From the NCBI GenBank assembly GCA_012845835.1, contig JABAKD010000023.1, forward strand, positions 16,736,702-16,800,701: a stretch of DNA of 64,000 nt, written 5' to 3'. Made by a program: the position numbers and the translations under genes. The notes below the pieces were generated by a model. That model saw only the letters and a list, made by a program, of their open reading frames with translations. It did not search any database and was not told the DNA's origin. How positions within the stretch are numbered: position 1 is the stretch's first letter; each line of letters opens with the position of its first letter. Of this stretch, positions 34,175 to 45,585 are shown piece after piece. Origin of the DNA: Undaria pinnatifida. Taxonomy: Eukaryota; Sar; Phaeophyceae; Laminariales; Alariaceae.

Positions 34175-34345
34175 AAACAACGAATTATTCATCGTTCTGT
34201 TCCAGAATCTAGTAAATATTCCTCCGCTTCCTCCGACAAGCCAAATACATGTTGCAATTCCCTAAATACGAATTTCATATAACCATCTTGGAAGATGCTT
34301 TACAGTTACACATATCAGGCACTGATACGAATAATCATTCGATCT
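34175..34345. repeat. Dispersed repeat family C, copy 3 (partial)
   Basis: TTCCTCCGACAAGCC, AAATACATGTTGCA, CCTAAATACGAATTTCATAT, CATATCAGGCACTG and TACGA match the 3' half of copies 1 and 2. Confidence 0.75.
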
Positions 34346-34527
34346 TACGTCGCCCACCCCCTACCCATACGGCAAGACGGGACTGAAGCGCTCTACATGG
34401 CAAGACCATCATGACAGACAAACAGGCGTGTTTTCTGCATTATGTAGTAGGGATGGACGATTGGTTGACGCGTCTAGTGTCTTTCAGCGTGTTTACAGCA
34501 AATGCTGTTGGAGGTATTTTTTGACAC

Positions 34528-34776
34528 ATGCTAAAAAGACGAAACAGTCCGACGGATCTTGAAAAACAAAAAAAACATGCGTGGAGTCGAGTAGTGGGCA
34601 GCCACACGATTGATCCTGAAGCCTTAACGGACTTCGAGGATTCGCTATTTCGAGTGTGCTTAGCTGCGTATGCTAATACACGTCGAGGCAACAACGTCCT
34701 AAAAAACTTAAAGTTGCAACGTTGCAACGCAAAGCAGTACATCGTGGCCAGCTTTCGGTGTTCCGTTTGGTGTTGA
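34528..34776 (+). CDS. Hypothetical short frame, 82 codons
   Basis: ATG-started frame with balanced composition: SPTDLEKQKKHAWSRVVG, then PEALTDFEDSLFRVCLAAYA and a basic end. It looks more protein-like than its neighbours, but no domain is recognised and the C-terminal 20 residues look random. It may be an exon or a decayed gene. Confidence 0.25.
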   Translation: MLKRRNSPTDLEKQKKHAWSRVVGSHTIDPEALTDFEDSLFRVCLAAYANTRRGNNVLKNLKLQRCNAKQYIVASFRCSVWC

Positions 34777-35179
34777 TGTCGTACAGCAAGAATGATACAG
34801 GTAAACCGCGAACCCTCTCTTCTTTGTGGAACACCAACTCAAAATATGTAGCAGGTGGTCAGGCCAACTACCCCATAGTTAGATTCAAGGGAGAACAACA
34901 ATCCTAGCTCGACATATACAGTATGATTTGCTGCTACTCTACTCGCCCCTGATGTAGCTACTACTACTCTGTACTCCGGACATCACGGCTACGGTAGGGG
35001 AGTCACTTCTGGGGTCTAATTTTGCGAGGATTCAGAGCCATGCGCGCGAGTGGCTATATCTGTGTGTTGCACAACGCCAACAAAGTGATATGCATCCGTT
35101 TTTGAGCGAGGTACTGAGCCATCCGCGCGAGTGGCCTATCCTCTTTGTTTAATAACCGCTTTTTACCCTCCGGCTGAAC

Positions 35180-35460
35180 ACGTAAGAGGTCTTCACCCTC
35201 AGCGGTACGTGTCTCCCCTTCCCCTCCCCGTGCGTGCCTTCATTTTTTCACGCATAGGGTTACTTCCACCTTCCAGCTTGCTGTGCTCGTCGAATTTCAT
35301 TGGGTTTTGCTAACTCACGCTCTCGCTCTTTCCGCTAGTCATTTTGCTTCGCAAGGAAAACTCCTCACAAGCACGAGTAGGCCTTCGGGAGGAGCACCTA
35401 CATCATTGACTTTAGTGGGGACGTTGTCCACCTACTTATTGATAGTACTCCTAGACCAAT
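35180..35460 (-). mobile_element. tRNA-derived SINE, copy 1 (diverged)
   Basis: Matches the SINE at 54008-54332 over the body: CTTCATTTTTTCACGCATAGGGTT, TGCTCGTCGA, GTTTTGCTAACTCACGCTCTCGC, TTTCCGC and a tRNA-like head (- strand) near 35370-35455, where the box B has decayed. No clean poly-A tail remains. (Matching words quoted are under 20 bases each when split at CTTCATTTTT / CACGCATAGGGTT.). Confidence 0.65.
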
Positions 35461-35644
35461 CAACTTGCCATGTCGCCTCTATGGGCGGTGGCGCGGCCAT
35501 ATTGTAATGACCGGGTGGCCTCGACAATGTCTACAGTAGACGCTCTGGATAAATCATGTCAAGTACTCATACGTACATACAAGGGACTTCGCTGGCGGCC
35601 TGCACAGCCGTCGGTCGCTGCCGCGCGTGTTGCCAAGAATGTTA

Positions 35645-35780
35645 GCAGAATTGAGGCGAAGGATGGGGCTCAGACGTAATGCCCAGAGTTGAGAGCGCGC
35701 TAAGCGCGTTAACAGCATGATAGCGAAGGATGGTGCTCAAAATTATTGTCAAGATTTGAGAGCGCTCTATGCGCTGCCGC
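35645..35780. repeat. ~65-bp direct duplication
   Basis: GCGAAGGATGG.GCTCA, then TTGAGAGCGC, CTA.GCGC occurs twice (starting near 35657 and 35722). Confidence 0.8.
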
Positions 35781-36002
35781 ATTGTCCACGGAAAATGCCA
35801 ATGTAATAGTGACTGCCGTTGTAAATGTAATACTGCTGCTGAACACATATGTGTGCACTCGAATCCTGGTCACAAACCTGACACCTGCATTGCATGCTGT
35901 AAAGTTCTGCCTACCCCATGCGAGAGGCTTGACCGCACTTCTTATACACGTTTGAGACGCACGACGACAACAGAAAGTAACCGTTGTACTGATATTACTT
36001 AA
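35769..36002 (+). CDS. Hypothetical Cys-rich short frame
   Basis: A 77-codon frame whose first 45 residues hold eleven Cys and three His (CRIVHGKCQCNSDCRCKC, then HICVHSNPGHKPDTCIACC). The spacing would suit a small metal-binding or disulfide-rich module, but matches none that I know. The sequence is not simple-repeat. It may still be chance. Confidence 0.2.
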   Translation: MRCRIVHGKCQCNSDCRCKCNTAAEHICVHSNPGHKPDTCIACCKVLPTPCERLDRTSYTRLRRTTTTESNRCTDIT

Positions 36003-36225
36003 TGCCTGGTACTCGTACGTGATACGCGTGTATCTTGTATAGCTAGTCTTGGAAACTGTCACCACACAGGTCCAACCCGCATAGTATATGGCTGCTCACA
36101 GCTGGTAATAGGTACTATTGTTGTATTTTATGCTGGCAGTTGTTGTATTTTATGCTGGCAGATGGAGGATGGTGGTGCAAGAAGATTCTGGGAGGGAGTG
36201 TGAGGTGTGGCAGGTGGGGGCGTCT

Positions 36226-36540
36226 TCATGTCCCAGATTCGAGGAAGGAAGTTGGAAACAGCGGGATAATGCTAGCGATTAATACTTGCCGATCACTCGA
36301 AGAGCGTTTGTGTGCGGCGGAGAGAAGGCGGTCCATACCTATCTCTGTGACACCACGACCCACAGCGTAGCGCTGTAGAAACGTGCCATCACAGCTGATG
36401 CTGTATTGCTCCGCAGCAGCGTTGACAGTAGATGCGTACTGTAGCTCCATCACGGATGCTCCTGTGTTTAATGTATGTGTAGATCGTTGTACACACCATG
36501 CATACTGTGCAATTGCACCCTGGACAATATATTCCAGGTC
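36226..36540 (-). CDS. Hypothetical protein-like exon
   Basis: An open frame of about 105 codons on the - strand with natural composition: DLEYIVQGAIAQYAWCVQRS, ASVMELQYASTVNAAAEQYS, YAVGRGVTEIGMDRLLSAAH. No ATG lies at its start. It begins inside the satellite at 36540, so the true 5' end is unclear. It could be an internal exon or a remnant cut by the satellite. No family recognised. Confidence 0.35.
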   Translation of the reverse strand, partial: DLEYIVQGAIAQYAWCVQRSTHTLNTGASVMELQYASTVNAAAEQYSISCDGTFLQRYAVGRGVTEIGMDRLLSAAHKRSSSDRQVLIASIIPLFPTSFLESGT

Positions 36541-37010
36541 AATAGGCAATCGATAGGATCCTATTCCACTAGGAAGCCTATTTTTGCCCGCGATAGGTAT
36601 CGATAGGTACTTTTCGTAGCTATTGCGGTCGATAATGGGTATCGATTGGCATCTTCAATGGTCTACTGTTCGGCCAATAGCTTTATTATACCTATTTTCC
36701 TGAACATACTCGTCAAACAAGTAGGTATCGAGAGACATTTTCAGGACGGTACTGTTCGGGCAACAGGATATTGACAATGGGAGGCGGAACCTATGGGTTT
36801 GTCCGATAGGTATCGATAGCTGTTTCACGAAACATACAAATAGGTATCGGTAGGCGTTTCACCATTCTATTGATTCGGCCAATAGGTATTGATAGGCGTT
36901 CTGCCATTATGTTGATGTGGACGATAGGTATCGATAGACGTTCCACCATTCTATTGGTCCGGGCAATAGGTAACACACAGCACTCCATTATACTATCTAT
37001 CACCATACCG
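36541..37010. repeat. TATCGATA satellite, block 1
   Basis: Repeated GATAGGTATCGATAGGC, CAATAGGTAT and related words at ~55-65 bp intervals. Orientation is mostly opposite to block 2 at 38040-38640. The core TATCGATA is itself palindromic. Confidence 0.9.
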
Positions 37011-38039
37011 GTAACAAAAAAGCATCACATCCACAACTGCTGTCCAAGTATATTTTTCTGTATGTTCCGATAGAGCTGGAAACTCCTAAATAGTAAAAGA
37101 GATCGTCGTGCGAGAGCACACCAATGTGGCCTTGGCCACTCAACTCGACCACCGACAGCAACGCAGCAACAACAACACACTCCCCATTCCGGAACGGAAG
37201 CGGGGGCAGATGTGGGCTTGCCTCGCGAGCACCGATTGTCGTATCAACTGCAGTATGCTTCGGATCCAATCGGAGTGCACCACGGGGGGCACGCAACACC
37301 TGGTAGATGCCCATGGATCGCTTAAAGAACACTACTGTAGCAGCTGCGGGCACCGACCGAGAGGTGAGTCTCGCGCCGATGTTCTTTAGGTATGTGTTGT
37401 GTGTACATAACAACAAATTACAAAAAGATACCGCGCTAATACTCGCAAAGGCGAAAGCGATTTCGTGCTTGGTTGTATTAGTTTACTTCCCCTGGCTCTG
37501 GAAATAGTACCAGGTATACTACGCACGTACTCGTATGTACAAACTTGAGTACCAGGTATTAAAAGTGGGATGTCGGATTTGTTTTTGACGCGCTCCCTTC
37601 TGTGTCAGCCGGCATATGTGCCCCACGGGCACAACATCATGTACCATGCATGCATATGCAGAAGGGTGCTTGGATTGCCCTGCCTTGCCTTGCCTTGCCT
37701 TGCCTGCTGAATCGGCACGGCCAACCAGAAAGGGCGCTGTGCTGTTGAACAAATGCAGGAAACAAGGAACGTTGGAGGAGGAAAACGAGGTGTCGGACAG
37801 CAAGGCGTTCGATGGCAACCCTTCCGGATTCAACCAACTTCAGTTTGTGAAGAGCTTCACTGTACACGCTGCATGCCCCTTCAATATAGCGAAACATGCT
37901 CGGATCCGGCGTTGTCGGTCGCTGTTGTGCCCCAAGAAGCTGCGGGTGGATGGCTTGAACAACAGGGCGGTGAGTACCATCTACTCTCTTGTTTTGTACA
38001 TCGACCTGTTTGCGTCCCGTTCGGTTGCCTTATACCTTG
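37011..38039. other. Unique segment between two satellite blocks
   Basis: About 1 kb of non-satellite DNA. A + frame at 37108-37389 has a protein-like stretch (PIPERKRGQMWACL, DAHGSLKEHYCSSCGH), and another at 37616-38059 has NKCRKQGTLEEENEVSDSKA. Neither is recognised. A short (CCTTG)n-type run lies at about 37678-37705. These may be remnants of a gene invaded by the satellite. Confidence 0.35.
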
Positions 38040-38640
38040 GACAATACCCTATCGAATAGGCTATTGGAACGTCAATAGGTCGGAAGTTATGACGATCGAT
38101 ACCTATTGCGGGTCACAATCGGTTGCGTTCGGGGCATATCGATAGGTATTGTAAGAAATAGTAGGATTTAGTGCAGTAGCCACAATAGCCTATCGTGCGA
38201 CCGATGCGCTTGTGAATGTGTCTATTGATAGGTATCTTTGGTACGAACATAGTTTTGAAATTTACAACCAATAGGGTATTGTTCGAGCAATATCTTCGTA
38301 TCACCGTCGATCAATACCTATTAGACAATGCAATAGCTTTGCAGTGACATCGATCGATGTCCATTGCCTAAGTCAATATGTTAACAGTGATGCCGATTGA
38401 TACCTATTGCCCAGTTTGATATGTTCACACTGACATCGATCGACACCTATTGCCCAATTCAATAGGTTCGCCAGGTTGTCCATCGATATCTATTGCTCGA
38501 CATAATAGTTCAACGGTATCGATCGACACCTATCGCCCAATGCAATATTTTTGGAAGGGTATCGATCAATGCCTATTGCCCAATTGTACTGTTTGAAAGG
38601 GGAACGATCAATATTTATTGCCCAAACTGAAGCAGTTTCA
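38040..38640. repeat. TATCGATA satellite, block 2
   Basis: About ten units of ~55-65 bp with (A)TCGATCGACACCTATTGCCC and AATAGGTTC-type words. Confidence 0.9.
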
Positions 38641-39004
38641 TAGGGGCAGTACTGGTGCTGACTTGTCTTTGGTTGCGTTACTCACGGTGCACGCCTTCCC
38701 TGCCCCCGCCCATTTCTTTTTCCTTGCATCGCGTGCAGATCCCCAAGGGCCGAAGGGAGGACAACGCTGGGGACTACTCGCGTGTGCACGGCAAAGTGCT
38801 ACCGCTGGCGCTCGGAGCAGTAGCACAGTCGGCATTTGGTTGTGCCCGGCCTTAGCAGGGGTAGTGAAACGCGACTTTTGCATCGCGGATATGTTCACGC
38901 CGCGAAAGCGGCACTCGCTCGATCCACGCACTTGGAGATGTCTCCATAGTTTAGAGCGCAGTACGACTTTGCTTCTCTCTTTGTTCCCTTTTTTTCGATG
39001 ACGC
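38641..39004 (+). other. Unique segment between satellite blocks 2 and 3
   Basis: GC-richer than its flanks. It is open in one + frame (38618-39001, 127 codons) without recognised motif. The composition (Ala/Arg/Pro/Ser) gives no clue, and it may be chance in GC-rich DNA. Confidence 0.25.
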
Positions 39005-39890
39005 TACATACCTATCTCAAGAACAATAGCCTATTGCAGCATTTTAGCTGAACCTGTTGGCCAACTCATCAGGCATCGATCGAGAATGTCACATACCTAC
39101 CCGAAGGACAATAGCATATTTTGCCAACTTATTTTGATCTATCGGTAAACGAATAGGCATCGATCGACTATTGTCACACTGATTCGAAGAACATCAATAC
39201 CTATTATGAGAGTAACATAAGAGCAACAGTCTTTTGTACCAAACTATCTTCATCTATGGGTCAAGTTCATGGGTATCGATCGACAATTTCAAGTTCCTGC
39301 CGTAAGTACAATAGCCCATTGTACAAATATCTCCGAACCTATTGCTCAGATCAATAAGTATCGATGGAGAAAAATACATACGAGCACTACCACTACCACG
39401 AACAATAGCCTATTGTACAACTTTACCTGGACATTGATCTAGGGGATAGGTGTCGATAGACAAATTCACATACCTATCACAAGTGAACTAGCCTGTTGCA
39501 CGAAATTATCTGAACTTATTGTACGAATAAATAGGCATCAATAGATAATTTTAAGTGTCTATCCCATTACAATAGCCTTTTGCAGGAATCAGTCTGAACC
39601 TAATGGTCGAAACGATAGGTATCCGTAGACAGTTTGATATACCTATCCCAAAAGCAGTAGCCTATTTTACCAAAATTCTCTGAACCTATTGAACAAATAA
39701 ATGGTATTGAGAGACGCTTTTAAGTACCTATCCCAAACACAATAGCCTATTGTACATATCAGTCTGAACCTATTGTTCGGAGCAATAGGGATCAATAGAT
39801 TATTTCGACTTCCTATTGAGGGGAGCAATAGGTATCGATATGCAATACTCCAACCTATGGTAATATCAATAGACATATTCAATAGGCATT
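39005..39890. repeat. ~85-bp satellite, block 3
   Basis: About ten tandem units. The consensus order is ACATACCTATCCCAA, CACAATAGCCTATTGTAC, CTGAACCTATTG, AATAGGTATCGATAGAC, then AATTT. AATAGCCTATT within the unit is palindromic. It shares the TATCGATA core with blocks 1 and 2 but has a longer and more regular unit. Confidence 0.92.
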
Positions 39891-39972
39891 TGTCCGGGGT
39901 ATGCTGTGCATTACATGCGCATACGCTTTTCTCTCATATCTCGGCATTTTTTGTGTAGATGGCAGTTCTCAA

Positions 39973-40227
39973 CTAAGCCTTGGTGGCTTGCGCCATCGGG
40001 GCGTTCCAATTATGTCTCAGATCCGAGCACAAAGCCGCCCGTGCGGCCTCCACAATGGCAACGCCGGCTTGGTAGCCGACTCCCCCGATGGGTCGGAGGT
40101 CCGAGAAGATGTAACGAAAAGAACCACGCGAAGATCCAAATATTGTCGGGAGACCATAGCCCAAAACACTGACAGGGCACGATTCTTCGGAGATTCCTTC
40201 GTAGATCTCAACGTCAAGGCTTCGCAC
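39973..40227 (-). CDS. Hypothetical protein-like frame
   Basis: An 84-codon - strand frame with natural composition: SLDVEIYEGISEESCPVSVL, GYGLPTIFGSSRG, FSDLRPIGGVGYQAGVAIVE. It starts at an ATG and is preceded (40230-40330) by GC-rich inverted words (CCGCGCGG...CCGCGCGG). No family is recognised. It may be an exon or a remnant. Confidence 0.3.
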   Translation of the reverse strand: MRSLDVEIYEGISEESCPVSVLGYGLPTIFGSSRGSFRYIFSDLRPIGGVGYQAGVAIVEAARAALCSDLRHNWNAPMAQATKA

Positions 40228-40383
40228 AGGTGCTGCCGTGCTGAGCGGGCGGATCCTCCGACGCCGCGCGGTTCAGGCTTGAAGGGGGCATGCCCCAGCG
40301 AAGAAACCGCGCGGAAAGGCGGTCAGGGGCGGCAGAGATCCGCTGACCAAAACAATGTCAGGCCCGCCTCCGAACTAAGATAG

Positions 40384-41140
40384 GTACGTTTATAGATACC
40401 TCGTAAAACGTCGTATGACAGTGATGTGCAACAGTTATATCATCCTGTTTGGTAAATGGAATGGCTTTGTGGCTTAACTGTATCATGCCCGATGTAGTTA
40501 TATGCTATGTAATAGTCATCGCAGTAAAAGTGATATGAGTAGTATAAATACCAAACATTTTCCTGGACTAGGTCTAAGGTAGGGGGCCAACCCCTACTAT
40601 TATGCCCTTCATATTTTATCTACATCAGAAGTACCGCATACGAGTATACCGTTTCGGGCCATACCATACTCTACCACGGTATCTCATTTCCCGCCAGAAG
40701 TCGTTCTCGTACTAACATCAAGACAAGAAGTCACTAATTTCAAGATACAAAATCCACTCAAATTGAACAGAAACTTTCACACTAATTCCATGCCAAAACA
40801 ATACACACTATATTCAACTTAAGAAACCCGATAGAAGTGTTGAAATAAATCACAAAAACGGTTTCCGAAACTCCCCCCAGAATCTAAAAACGGTCAAAAA
40901 TGAGCGGGATAGCCGGCTACTACGCTAAATTAATACAGAAAAAAATGCAAACGGAAACAACAACGTTTTTTTTTTCCGAAACTCGAATGTTAATCCTACA
41001 CCAGTCCAAACTGGGCGAGATAGCCGCCACTGCACTAACGTCAACATATATATATATATTCCCTCTAACTTCTAGATAATAAACATGCGGGAAATTATGT
41101 TAAAAGATGGATTTTATTGTATGTCTTTCGAATTTTCGTG
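40384..41140. other. No gene seen
   Basis: AT-rich, short frames, a poly-T run near 40965 and a (TA)n run near 41047. Confidence 0.45.
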
Positions 41141-42610
41141 TTACTACCAGGTATCATTCTCTACGACGTCGGGGGGGGCGGGCTCCACTGGCGTTTTACG
41201 AGAGCCGCGGCATTGGTCGCTGCTTCTTGTTTCCTATCGTACTGTCAGTACCCGAGAGCCCCCCCCCCAGCCAACTGGCCCCCCTCACCATATATATATG
41301 TAATAGTTGGTTTCGGTTGGCACCGACTCGGTAAAACATTATATGTATGTTGGGGTAGGCGTTGGTTGGCAACGACGCTGTAAAACATGCCAATCACTGC
41401 GTGAGCAAGACAACAAGGGCACCGTTGTTGGTTTTTGTTTTTTTTGGCGGGCACCATGATGGTTATTGAGATAGTTCATATTGTCCGGAGTGTAGAACCC
41501 CAACCCCGCACATGGGGAATGATCGAATGATTGAATCTCGTAGTGTGAATATGGTAAGGCACCCACGAGGCAGTTACATAGTAATACCCATTGCTGTCGC
41601 TGGAGCAGCCACACCAGAAAACAAAGTAACTCATTGACGCTGTCATTCAAAAGCCAGTTGGCACAAGGTGCCGAAGTTCGTCTTGCGAGCGGTTCTTGAA
41701 AGGATGCAGTTCACCCTTCATGCGATTCGCCGAACACCTCACGGCGCTTCGCGGTTGGTGCAAGCAATGTCTGCCTGGTTGGTGAAAACCCAACGTGCTC
41801 CGTCCCAGCATTGTAGGGGTGCGAGGGTCTATAGTCACACGACTGCGGCCATGCATAAACTGAGTACACCCCCCCCAGCCAACTGGCCGGGACTCAAACA
41901 CAAGCAGGCACAGGCTCGGACGAGTGAGACCCCTAATGATAGTGAACCATTGACATATCCATTCTTCTGTTGGGCCCCGGGTCGCTACCAATCAATCGCA
42001 AACAAAAATAAATAAATACAATACGGTGTGGCCAATACCATATACGTGTGACCGCTCCGTTTCACCCACCTTCGAAAGAAGAACGGGGGCGGGTGGGCGA
42101 GAGAAACCACAACAGCAGACCTATCCTCTAGACTTATCAAGCGATATGGGACAGTTTCGTGCCGTCCGCTCGTGTGCCTCTGCTACACTCGCACAGCTAT
42201 GCTCGGGAAGCTAGATGCGCTCGACGACAAGAGTGGGCAAGCATTCTCTCCTCGTTGCCTCTGGTCGCAATATACTGCGTACGTCCGTAGATCCAATGAC
42301 TAACGATGATGAATTTCGTCGTATATTAATAAAATTGACGTCTCATTCGCTCTGCGAACTTGAGATAATATGCTTCATTGTATATTCGAATTGTCATGCT
42401 ACTTTTATTATCTACGACGTCGGGGGGGGGGGGGGTCCACTGGTGTGGTATGAGAGCCGCGGCATCGGCCGCTGCTTTTCGTTTCCTTGTACTGCCAGTA
42501 CCCGAGAGTTACCCCGCCAACCAACTGGCTGGGGCTCAAACACAAGCAGCTCGGACGGCCGAGACCCCCAATGGTAATAAACCGTCTACATACCCCAACG
42601 CCGAGGTCAG
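41141..42610. repeat. Dispersed repeats around CTACGACGTCGGGGGGG
   Basis: Block near 41155-41300 (CTACGACGTCGGGGGG, CCACTGG, GAGAGCCGCGGCATTGG, CAGTACCCGAGAG, CCAACTGGC) recurs near 42410-42610 and, for its second half (CCAACTGGC, CTCAAACACAAGCAG, GAGACCCC, ATGGTAATAAACC-like), near 41865-41980. Between them, 42060-42390 is a separate repeat also found at 52020-52330. Confidence 0.75.
42060..42390. repeat. Dispersed repeat family E, copy 1
   Basis: AACCACAACAGCAGACCT, CAGTTTCGTGCCGTCCGCTC, CGTACGTCCGTAGA, TTTCGTCGTAT, TTAATAAAATTGA and GAGATAATATGCTTC match 52020-52330 in order, roughly 80% by eye. One frame (ADLSSRLIK, CRPLVCL, YVRR) is open in both copies for about 60 codons. This could be a coding relic or only DNA identity. 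Confidence 0.8.
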
Positions 42611-42738
42611 GTCGATAACGCGGTGTTCGGCCCCGTACAGTACCCTGGATTGGCTTCCTCTGCCCCATCTTCCCAGTCTCTGCTATCATACAAGACGTTA
42701 TACGACCCGCGTCCTCCAGGTTACTGCGGGTGCATACC

Positions 42739-43628
42739 ATGGGAGACTCTGAAGACTTCCATCTACCATCTACATTTCCTCTGGATCATCCTCTGCGGCA
42801 CCTGCCCCCCGACCGTCAGCGTAGCAGCTGTACCACTGAGAAAGACTGGAAGACGACTTCGCTGGCTCAAGTCCTACTTGGCTACCACCTGGAGACGTGC
42901 CCTTACCTTGCACCTCCACACCTAACCTTGTCACCGTGCCGATACGACGCCAGGGGGGCGCATTCGGGCAATGTCGGATACGTCGACAGCAACTACACCG
43001 TGAGAGCGACGGCCCTGCCCCCTGCTCTCACTCCGGGAGACGTCCGCCAGGCGGCGACGCGTGCACGCACGATAGCCGACACTGTTAGGCTTGGTCGCCT
43101 CCTGTTTCGCCTCGACAACTGAACCGAAATACCGGTGGCCTGGTGCCACTACAACGAGGTTAACTGCCCCCCCCCCCCCCCCCCCGTATAACGCAGCGTC
43201 TCTCCTCTCATCAAGCAGTGGACGGAGTGCACCGTTCCGGTCGACGAGGCGAGAGTTTTCGTCCAACTTCTCTACAAACAAAACGTTAGCCCACCGCGAG
43301 AGTCGTCCGCAGAAACTCGGCCGCCCAGGCCCCACGACGAGGCCAGACCCCGCCCTCCCAACAATATGTCCCACGAAATACGGCGATGAACTCCTTTTGG
43401 GGAATTTGCGGCAACGTGCGACTGTGCAACCCTAGCGGTGAATTTCGCGCGATCGCGTTGCGTGCCCTGGATTCGGCCTCGACTAAGTTGGGGGGCGAGA
43501 CCCAACCGTTGTTCATCGGCGGTGGCTCCAGAGCGAGTTCCAATCGCGTCCGGATCGTCGGAGTTGCTGCCACGCATTGCCGAGTTGTCTCATTCCATGT
43601 CGCCCACGTGGAGTGTCCAACAAAATAA
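42739..43628 (+). CDS. Candidate host-like gene, GC-rich, unknown function
   Basis: This stretch is GC-richer than its surroundings and has protein-like frames in sequence. First, an ATG frame 42739-43122 of 127 codons (MGDSEDFHLPSTFPLDHPL ... NVGYVDSNYTVRAT ... RLGRLLFRLDN). Then, after a C20 run at 43165-43185, come a frame with SPLIKQWTECTVPVDEARVF and VQLLYKQNV (to about 43388) and an ATG frame 43386-43628 (NPSGEFRAIALRALDSASTK, GGETQPLFIGGG). The middle frame's TGA overlaps the last frame's ATG. It could be exons with short introns, or a decayed gene. No family recognised. Confidence 0.4.
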
Positions 43629-43639
43629 CTTTTTTAGGG

Positions 43640-45310
43640 GAAATGTATAGGACTCAGCGGGGTGACGCGGAAATGCGCGCGGACAGAACGAAAGCTATGG
43701 CGCATTGGCGCCGACAACAGAATATGCACCGGCACGTATTCCAATCATCGTCAATCACTCGATGGTGCGTCGGCCCAGAGGTTGGTACATACTTTTTTCA
43801 CTCTTATGGTACACATGTGTCACTAATACGGAACAAGGGGACGTGAACCAGCACGTATTGCGATCGTCGTCAACCCTTTGCTGCAGCATTGGCCCAGCGG
43901 TCGCTGCGTGCATGTCCGCTTTGCAGTAATACACATTCATTGGTACCGAGGTACGAGGGGCGAGTACGGGCGCATTGGCGCCGGCACGTATTGCCATCGT
44001 CGTCAATCACTCGCTGATGCACTGGTACAGCGGTTAGAACATTTATATACCGTTTTATGGTAGATATGTACCGGTATTAAGGGACGAGGGGCAAGTGCTG
44101 GTGCATTGGCGCCGGTAACAAGACATGCACAGACACGTATTCCTGTCGTCGTCAGTCACTCGCTACTGTAATTGCCCAGCGGTCGGCACGTGTTTAAACC
44201 GTTTTATGGTACTCATGTACCGGTATTAAGGGACAAGGGACAAGTGCCGGTGCATTGTCGCCGGTAACAGGACATGCACTGGCACGCGTTCCCATTGTCG
44301 TCAATCACTCCCGCTGGCATTGGCCCAGCGGTCGGCACACGTATATACCGTTTTATGGTACCCATGTACCAGGTATCGGTATAAAGAGACGAGGGACAAG
44401 TGCCGGTGCATTGGAGCCGATAACAAGACATGCACCGGCGCGTGTTCCCATCGTCAATCACTCGCTGATGCATTGGCCCCACGGTCGATACATATATCTA
44501 TCGTTTTATGGTACACATGTATCGGTATTAAGGGACGAGGAGTTATTGCCGGCGCATTGTCGCCGGCAACAGGACATGCACCGGCTCGTATTCCCATCGT
44601 CGTCAATCACTCGCTGCGGCATTGGCCCATCGATGAACACATGTATATACCGTTTTATGGTACACATGTATCGGTGTTAAGGGACGAGGGGCATGTGCCG
44701 GCGCCATGCGCCGGCAACAAGGCATGCACCGGCACGTGTTCCAGTCGTCGTCAACCACTCGCTGTGGCATTGGCCCAGCGGTTGGTGCATGTATTTACCG
44801 TTTTACGGTGCACATATATCGGTATTAAGGAACGAGGGGCAAGTGCCGGCGCATTTGCGCCGCCAACAAGACATGCACCGCACGTATTCCAATCGTCGTC
44901 AAATCACTCGCTGCAGCATTGACCCAGCGCTCGGTACATGCATGTATCGTTTTCTGGTACACATGTACCGTTATTGAGGGACGAGCGGCGGGTGCCGGCG
45001 CATTGTCGCCGGTCACGGGATATGCACCGGCGCTTATTCCCATCATCGTCGATCACTCCCTTGTGCGTCGGCACAGAGGTCGGCACATGAATGTAACATT
45101 TCCTGGTACACATATATTGCTATTATGGGATGAGGGGTTGTTGCCGGCGCATTGGCATCGACAGAAAGAACATGCACCGACACGTATTCCAATCGCCGTA
45201 ACTCGCTCGCTGCTGCATGAACATGCATTGTTGTTAAGGTACGATGGGAGACTTCCAGCGCATTGGCGCCGGCCAAGGGAAATGCCAGGCACGTGTTTAT
45301 GATCGATAAG
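43640..45310. repeat. Array of ~149-bp units with GCCGGC hairpins
   Basis: About ten to eleven units. Starts of the GGGACGAGGGGCAAG word lie near 43944, 44079, 44230, 44386, 44532, 44681, 44830, 44980 and 45129, a spacing of 146-156 bp. Each unit has TGCCGGCGCATTGGCGCCGG (a hairpin), ACATGCACCGGCACG, TTCCCATCGTCGTCAATCA, CTCGCTG, TTGGCCCAGCGGTC and TTTTATGGTACACATGTAC. Because many units are near 150 bp, frames stay open through several units (one runs 200 codons). Those frames are probably a by-product. Confidence 0.93.
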
Positions 45311-45585
45311 TGCTAGCTGGGGCAGCGGCACAGCTGTCGTTACCTGTACGTATACATACATATCGGCCAATCTAACATGCTCCATGTATGAAAGCACACG
45401 CAAGAGCTCCCTCCCCCCTGTAGGAAAGACGCCGGGCTAACGACGCACTGTTTACCTAGATGCACAAAAGGCGTATGACACAGTATGGAGGGGTGGGTTG
45501 TGGAAAAAGATGTGGAAAACTGGGATCACAGGAGAGATGTGGAGAAGGATGAAACGTATGGCGGAATGTGCGAGAAGTGCTGTGA

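Noticed and set aside
44320-44922. 200-codon open frame
   Set aside because: It runs through several satellite units whose length is close to a multiple of three. The frame follows the repeat, not a gene.
43640-45310. CRISPR array
   Set aside because: Units are ~149 bp, with the whole unit repeated and no unique spacers.
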